From Elusimicrobiota bacterium (lineage in GTDB: Bacteria > Elusimicrobiota > Elusimicrobia > FEN-1173): 7,617 bases of DNA. Of this stretch, positions 1 through 6,000 are shown piece after piece. Position numbers and translations under genes: made by a program. The notes beneath the pieces were generated by a model, which saw nothing but the letters and a program-made list of their open reading frames with translations, was not told the origin of the DNA and did not search any database. Numbering within the stretch: position 1 is the first letter of the stretch; every line of letters starts with the position of its first letter. The DNA lies in contig PMLF01000016.1 in the NCBI GenBank assembly GCA_003158755.1, positions 4,034-11,650 of the forward strand. The letters are read 5' to 3'.

Positions 1-3000
1 ACATCAAATCATCCAACGCGGTGCCGTAGGCGCCGGGCTTCTGGGTAAGCGTGGCGAGTTTGTCCGGGTCCATCATAAAATCCACGATATCGCTGATCAA
101 TTGCGTCTGGGCCTGGGATCCCTGCGTCTCCCAACCCTTGTACTTTTTGGACGTCAAATCGAAACCCATGATTCCGGCGAACACATCCAGACTTCCCGCA
201 CAATAGTCGCAGTTATAGTTGGTGAGTTGACGTATATAATCGGCGCGAATCTGAACGTGGGCCTGTGAAGTGTCGTTGAGCCCAAACTGATCTGTAAGGT
301 CTTGCCGGAGAGTGTCCGCGTCGAACATGGTCACGCCCAGCGTTTTGCCCAGGGCCGCGAGAATCTGTTGACCGGTCACGGTGTCGCCGGGTTTCGCTAT
401 CCCGAGGATACTGCAAACAGCTCCGACCACGTTGCTGTTTCCAGTATCCTGGACGCCTTGGCCGCTCAGCGCGCTGATAATCTTTTCGTTGAGTTCATCG
501 CCCCTCAGTTGTCGGACATCCGTGAGATCCCCTCCATCGCCGATGAGATAGGACACCACCGTGGCGAAGTCGTCGTCGTTTTTCACCAGGAGGGAGATGT
601 CGTTGCCGGTCGCGGCGTTCAGAAGGCGCATGCGCAATTTATCATTGGCCGCATCGTCGCCTCCCGTCAGCGTGTAGGATTTCAGGTTGATGCCCAAAAG
701 CGGGGCCAGGATCTCCACCTGAGATTCCGACAAGTTCCCCACGAACCCTTTGGCGCCGACGGCCCAGAGGACGTCGAGATACGTTTCCTCCATGGTGGCC
801 GAGGATTCGAATTGGCTGCCCAAAATAGTCGAGGCCAGTTTGTTGAAGGTCTTTACGGCGTCGCTATCGGGGTTATTGGCATCGGCCACGGCGGCGTTGT
901 ACATCGCCGTGATGGCTTTAACCACGGGCGTGTCCATGAAAGCGTTTCCGAAGGTGTCGGAATATAAGTCGAGCCGCATACAACTATAGAGATCATCGAG
1001 TTTTTTGGTCCCGAGCCTTAGAAGGACGGCTTGCCGGGACTCATCGGTCTCGCGAAAATGGGATTTCCCCGTGCCGTTATTGTTATCGACGTTGACAAAG
1101 CCCAGAGCGTCGGCGACTTCGGCCGCGACGCCTGGATCGTTTACGTTTATACCCAAATATCCGGCGAGTTTCTTGATGACCTTGAGGCCATCGCTATATT
1201 GTGGGGAATCGGAAGGGTTGGAGTTGATGACGACATCCAGATAGTTTTGTACGGTGCTAAAGAATGTTTCCGAGCCCGAAAAAGTGACTTCGGGTATGGA
1301 AAAGTCCCAATGATCCTTCCCGATTATCCCAATTAGGGTGCTTAGGGTGCCCGCCTCATCCGGATCGTTTTCCAAAGAACTGACGTAATTGGGATCGCTC
1401 AATTTGGCGACAATGGCGTTATAAATATTCGTCAGACCGGCTTGATTTAAAATAAGCTTGCCGTTGGCCAACGAAGTTAACTCATCAGGAGCAATGTCAA
1501 TCCCCAGGGCCGAGGCGATATCCAATAAAGGGAGTGCCCCCTTTCCAAGGACGTTCCCATCATTGTCGTAGCAGGTCCCATCGGGAGAACAAACCGTCGT
1601 AGTACCGAGCTCCGCGTTGTATTGCCCTTCCAACCAAATACCCAGGGGCGAGTCGTTGAAAGTGCCGTATATCCCGCCGGTCAGTTGGGATCTCAGGGCG
1701 TCCACGTCATAGACGGGGGTGCCCGCGCCGAAAAGCAGCGTGGAAAGTTTCTGAAGTTGGTCCTGGGTAAGGGCGCCGGGGTCGGTGGAAGGTATGGAGA
1801 GGGCCGTAATGATGGCGTTCTTAATGGCGGCCAAACCGTCGGACGTTTTACAAAGGTCCAAGAGCTTCTGCCTGTTCTCCGTCCCGTCCGCGTTCTTATA
1901 ATCGCCGCCCATGATTTCGCAGAGGAGGTCCAGTTCGTCGTTGCCCGCCGAGTTTATTTTATCCTCCAAGTCCGCCGACGACAGCCCCGCGGGGTCGAAG
2001 CCGAGCACCGCCATCATCACCGATACGCCGTCGGAGCACGACATGGAAAGGGTGAAGGAGGTGGTGATGAGGTCTTCATTTTTCTGGTTGTCCCAGGAAT
2101 AGCTCATGGAAAGGCGCCGGCCCTCGCCCGCGCCGTTCCGGCACAGCACGCTCAAGGACAGCACGCCCTTGCCCGCGCTGGTCTCGCCCAAGGTGAAGGT
2201 CCCGTCCGTCCAGTCGTAGGTGACGGCCCCCAAGGAAGTCAGTTGGTCTTCGGTGAACACTTTGGTTCCGTCCGAGTTCGTCTCATCCTTCCAGCTCTGC
2301 ACGGCGTCGCTGGTTAACGTATCGTTCAATTGATCCACGGTCACGCCCAGGAAGGCCGCCGCGATTTTCTGGGCGGTTGCGCGGGAATTGGCGTTGGACA
2401 GGTCCAAGGCGATGGTGACGGAAATCTGGGGCGCCTCCGTGCTGGTGTTTTCCGGGGAAGGGGTGGCGGCGCCGCCCGTTGTCCCGTCACCGGAGTTTTC
2501 CTGCGGGGGTTCATGTTTCTGTTCGGGAGCATAGGCGATTTGGAACGTGGCGTATCGTTGCCCCTGGCCGTCGTACATCCCGGCGGAAACGGTCAGGATC
2601 GCGTCCCCGTCCGTGGAGGCCCCGAACCCGATGGTGAGGGTGTCCCATTTGATGTCGTTGACGTTCCCCAAACTCTCCACGTCCCCGCTCAAGAGGTTGC
2701 CGTCCTTGTCGTCGCGGGCGATCGACACGAGGACTTCTCCGTACGTGGAACTCCCCGGGGTTTTGTCGACGATGTACGTCATGGTCACCTTGCTTCCGTC
2801 CTTGTTCTGATAGGACACCGTCGTGTTGTTCAGCCAGTCCGCCGGGATGTCCGAGAGGTCGGCGGCGTCGGGGAAAAGGGCCTTCAGCAATTTGAGCGCC
2901 AGCGCGCCTTCGAAGGTCATCAGCACGTTCATCTTTCCGCCCTCGTATCCCACGCTGAAGACGCCGATCCGCTCTCCCTTGTCGTTCAGCACGTCGGCGG

Positions 3001-6000
3001 AGAAGGAGAACAGGCTGCCTGCGCCTAAGGCGGAGTTGGCGGACGTGCCCATGGCGAGGGAGAAGGTTCCGTAGTCGAGCTGGCTCATCTTGAACGACCC
3101 TCCGTCCATGTCCACCCATTTGCCGGAGGCGTCCTGGGTGAGGATCGTGACCTGGCCGGTCTTGTCGACGGAAAACTTGTAAGTTATGGTTTTGCCGTCC
3201 TTTGACACGGTCATGGTCGCGCCGTCCAGCTTCTTGGCGACGTCGTTCATGTTATTGGCGCCGAAAACCGCCAGAAGGACATCTTCCGCCAAGCCGCCCT
3301 TGAACTCGAGGGTGGTGTTGAGCGTGTAGTTGCCCAAACCGTCGTTCGACGCCTCCAGGTTGAACGTCCCCGCTTTATCGCCTTTGTCGTCGAGCAAATC
3401 CATGGCGAAGGCGAACACGCCGTCCCGGCCGTTGTACCCCAGAGACACGTTGAGGGAATTCCAATCGAAGGCGTCGCCCTTGAGGTCTTCGGTGTCGACG
3501 TATTCCCCGTCGGCGCCTTTCGTTTGGATTTCGATGCCGAAGAACTGTTCCGTCCCGTCGGCGTAGTGGGTGACGCCCACCTGGAACCGTATGGACCCGT
3601 CCACCACCATGGCGGAATTGGGGTCATTGGGGTCCGCCGGGTGCGACACCGTGATTTCCACCCCGTTCAACCGCAGGAGGATTTGGTCCCGCTCCGCCTG
3701 GGTCAGGGGCGCGTTCTCCTGGTCGGGGGACGGAGGGCCGAGGATGGCGTCCCGGAGCATGCGCTGGGCCCACAGTCCCGTGAGGTCGAGGGTCACGCTC
3801 ATGGTTTGGTCGTGCTGGGTGGAGCCCGCCGCCGGCAGCTTGTCCGTAAGCCCGAAACTGAAGACGCCCGCCTTTTGGCCGCCCTTTTCAACGTCCACGG
3901 AGAAGTTCATCACGTTTTGGCCGTCGGAGTTTTTGCCGAAGGCGAGCGTGGCGCCGCCCCAGAATAAATCCGAGGACTGGAACGTGTCGAACGTCGAGTC
4001 GGCGCCTTTGTACGTGGTGGTGATGGTAACCGTGCCGTCGTCGGCAACCGAAATCTTATAGGCGGCCAAAACGCTGGAGTTGCCGGCGGAATCCGTCGTT
4101 TTCACCTCAATGGTGGCGCCGTTCAATTTGGCGAGGATGGCGCTTTCCGTCGTGGACGGGTCGTCGTTGTTGTAGACGAGGCCCAAGGCCCAGGCCCACA
4201 CCTTCACGGCCTCCTGTCCGTGGAGGGTGAACAGGTAGCTCAAGGTTTGATTGTGGACTTGGGCTCCGTCTTTCATTTCGACGTCGTCCTTCAGGGAGTA
4301 CCCCGCGCTCACGAACTTGTCCCCGCTACCCGAAAGGAAGTCCACGTTGAAGGAGAAGATGGATTCGCCCCGGGTGTTTTTGCCGAAGGTGAAGACCGCT
4401 CCGGCCCAGTCCGCCGAGGAGGCGTCGATGGGGACCTCGCCCCCGGTGCCGTTCAAGGTGATCGTTTGGCCGTCTTCGCTCACCGTGAGGGTCATGGTGA
4501 CGTTGGTTCCATCCTTCAACGTGACGTTCATTTGAGCGCCGTCGAGCATTTTCAGCACCTGCCCGCGAACGTCGGCCTCGTCCGTCCCCGTGATATCCAT
4601 CGCCGCGGCTAAGACTTTGACGGCTTCCGCGCCGGTGAGGTTCAGCGTGCAGTCGATGGCCTCGGGGGTGTTCCAAACCGTGGTGGAATCCATGCCCGCC
4701 GTATCGATTTTGGCGGACTGGGATATGGACCCGATCTTGTTGCCTTGGCCGTCCTCCAGGGACACGCTGAAGTTGACGGAGGATTCCCCGCCCTCGGTGC
4801 GGCCCATGGACAAGGAGGCGGAAAGCCAATCGAAACTGCTGAAGTCGTATTGTTTTAGGCCCGTGCCGCTGCCGTCCACCAAGCTCACCTGGCCGGTGGT
4901 CGCGTCCACATTCAACGTGAGAGTGATCGTTTTCCCATTGGTCAATTTCACGCTCATGGCGGCGCCGTTCATCCGCGCGGCCAGAGCCACGCACACCGCA
5001 TTGAACTGTTTGGGATCGTCCCAGCCCGCGATGTTGAACGCCCCGGCCCACAGCTCGACGGCGGCGCGACCCGCGGGAGTGACTGAGTATCGCAGGGCCG
5101 CCTGGCTGCCGGGCCCGTCCGAATCCTCCAAACTGTAACTGATGACGGCCACGCGGCCGCCCTCCTTGCCCAACACGTTCACCTGGAACCCCACCGTGCT
5201 TTGAACCGGGGATTTCGTCCCGTTCAATTGGGTCCACTGGGCCCCGACGCCGACCGTGAGGTTGTTCCAGTCCACGTCGGTTTGCGCGTCGTAGCCGAAG
5301 GCCGCGTTGTTGCCGCCGATGGCCACCAGGTCGTTGCTGTCGTCGGTGTGGTATTTGCTCACGGAAACGGCGAGGGAGGCGGCGCCCGTGGAATCCGTCA
5401 CGGTGATATCCGTGCCGTTCAGCTTTTGCAGGATGGTGAATTTATCCGCTTCGCTCAAAGGGCTTATATCGCTGCTGTTGTAATTCCCCAGGTAAAGGGC
5501 CCGCATCCAGGCGCAGGCCAGCCCGCCTTGCAGGTCCATCTTCACGTTGTAGCTCATGCCCTCGCTCGAGCCCGCCGCGGGCCCGGTCACGTCCATCTCC
5601 AACACGCCCATGCGCCGACCGGTGGAATCCTCGAATTGGATGCTGCAGGTCACCGTGAGCTTGCCGTCCGACACCCCGATGGAAAGAGAGGATTGGGTCA
5701 GGTCGATGTGGCCGTTCAGGAGGACGTCGTTCACCAAATCGTTGAGCACTCCGGTCAGTTGGGTCGGGTCCACGTTCAGGCCGGCGGCCTGCAAGCGCTC
5801 GACGGTCTGACCCGTGGCCAATTTGCCAAGCACCGTGTCCGAATTCGCCTTGATCGCGGCCTCCAACTGCGTCAGGGACGTGATGCTCGAGTCATCCAAT
5901 AGGATGTATCCCATGAACTCACAGTAATAGGATTCCATCGCGGGATTCGAGGCGTCGGGCATGAACGAGAACGAAAGCTTCCCGTCGGTCAAACCGAAGG

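Larger units (their letters stand above)
1..1672 (-). other. Helix-rich C-proximal region of the giant protein, continuing past the window edge
   Basis: Residues 1982-2538 look mostly alpha-helical: Ala/Leu/Ile spaced at three to four residues with acidic turns, and no D-W strand block. A cap L-G-(I/V/F) or M-G-F followed by a polar turn and a new helix recurs, starting at coordinates 1507 (LGIDIAPDEL), 1156 (LGINVNDPG), 697 (LGINLKS), 406 (LGIAKPGD), 340 (LGVTMFD) and 169 (MGFDLTS). Similar caps occur in the helical tails of units l (LGVTVDQL) and m (LGFDPAGL), so this zone may be built of helical halves only. Base composition is less GC-rich here, most clearly between about 1140 and 1500. 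No known domain is recognised, and the frame is still open at coordinate 1. Confidence 0.75.

Noticed and set aside
200..211. C-D-Y-C as a thioredoxin-like or haem-binding motif
   Set aside because: There is no following His for haem attachment, no Trp-Cys-Gly-Pro style active site and no thioredoxin fold context.
1571..1591. Dockerin or EF-hand calcium domain at C-S-P-D-G-T-C-Y-D-N-D-G-N
   Set aside because: Only the first Asp/Asn/Gly turn fits. The acidic residue expected at loop position 12 and the second copy of the loop are missing.
1..1672. A separate downstream gene starting at the GC drop
   Set aside because: The frame of the repeat protein continues without a stop through the change in composition. 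The helical caps resemble those of units l and m, and there is no intergenic gap or start signal that would require a new gene.
2330..3028. Plus-strand open frames of 220-233 residues (also 302-967, 1622-2317, 5201-5902)
   Set aside because: All lie antisense to the repeat protein. They have Arg/Gly/His/Val-rich shadow composition, mutually unrelated sequences, no consistent ribosome-binding sites, and none respects the repeat boundaries.
4326..5237. A 303-residue open frame on the minus strand
   Set aside because: It is in another phase of the same strand as the giant frame. Its translation is dominated by Arg, Gly, His and Pro with no domain-like pattern, which is typical of an out-of-frame reading of GC-rich coding DNA.
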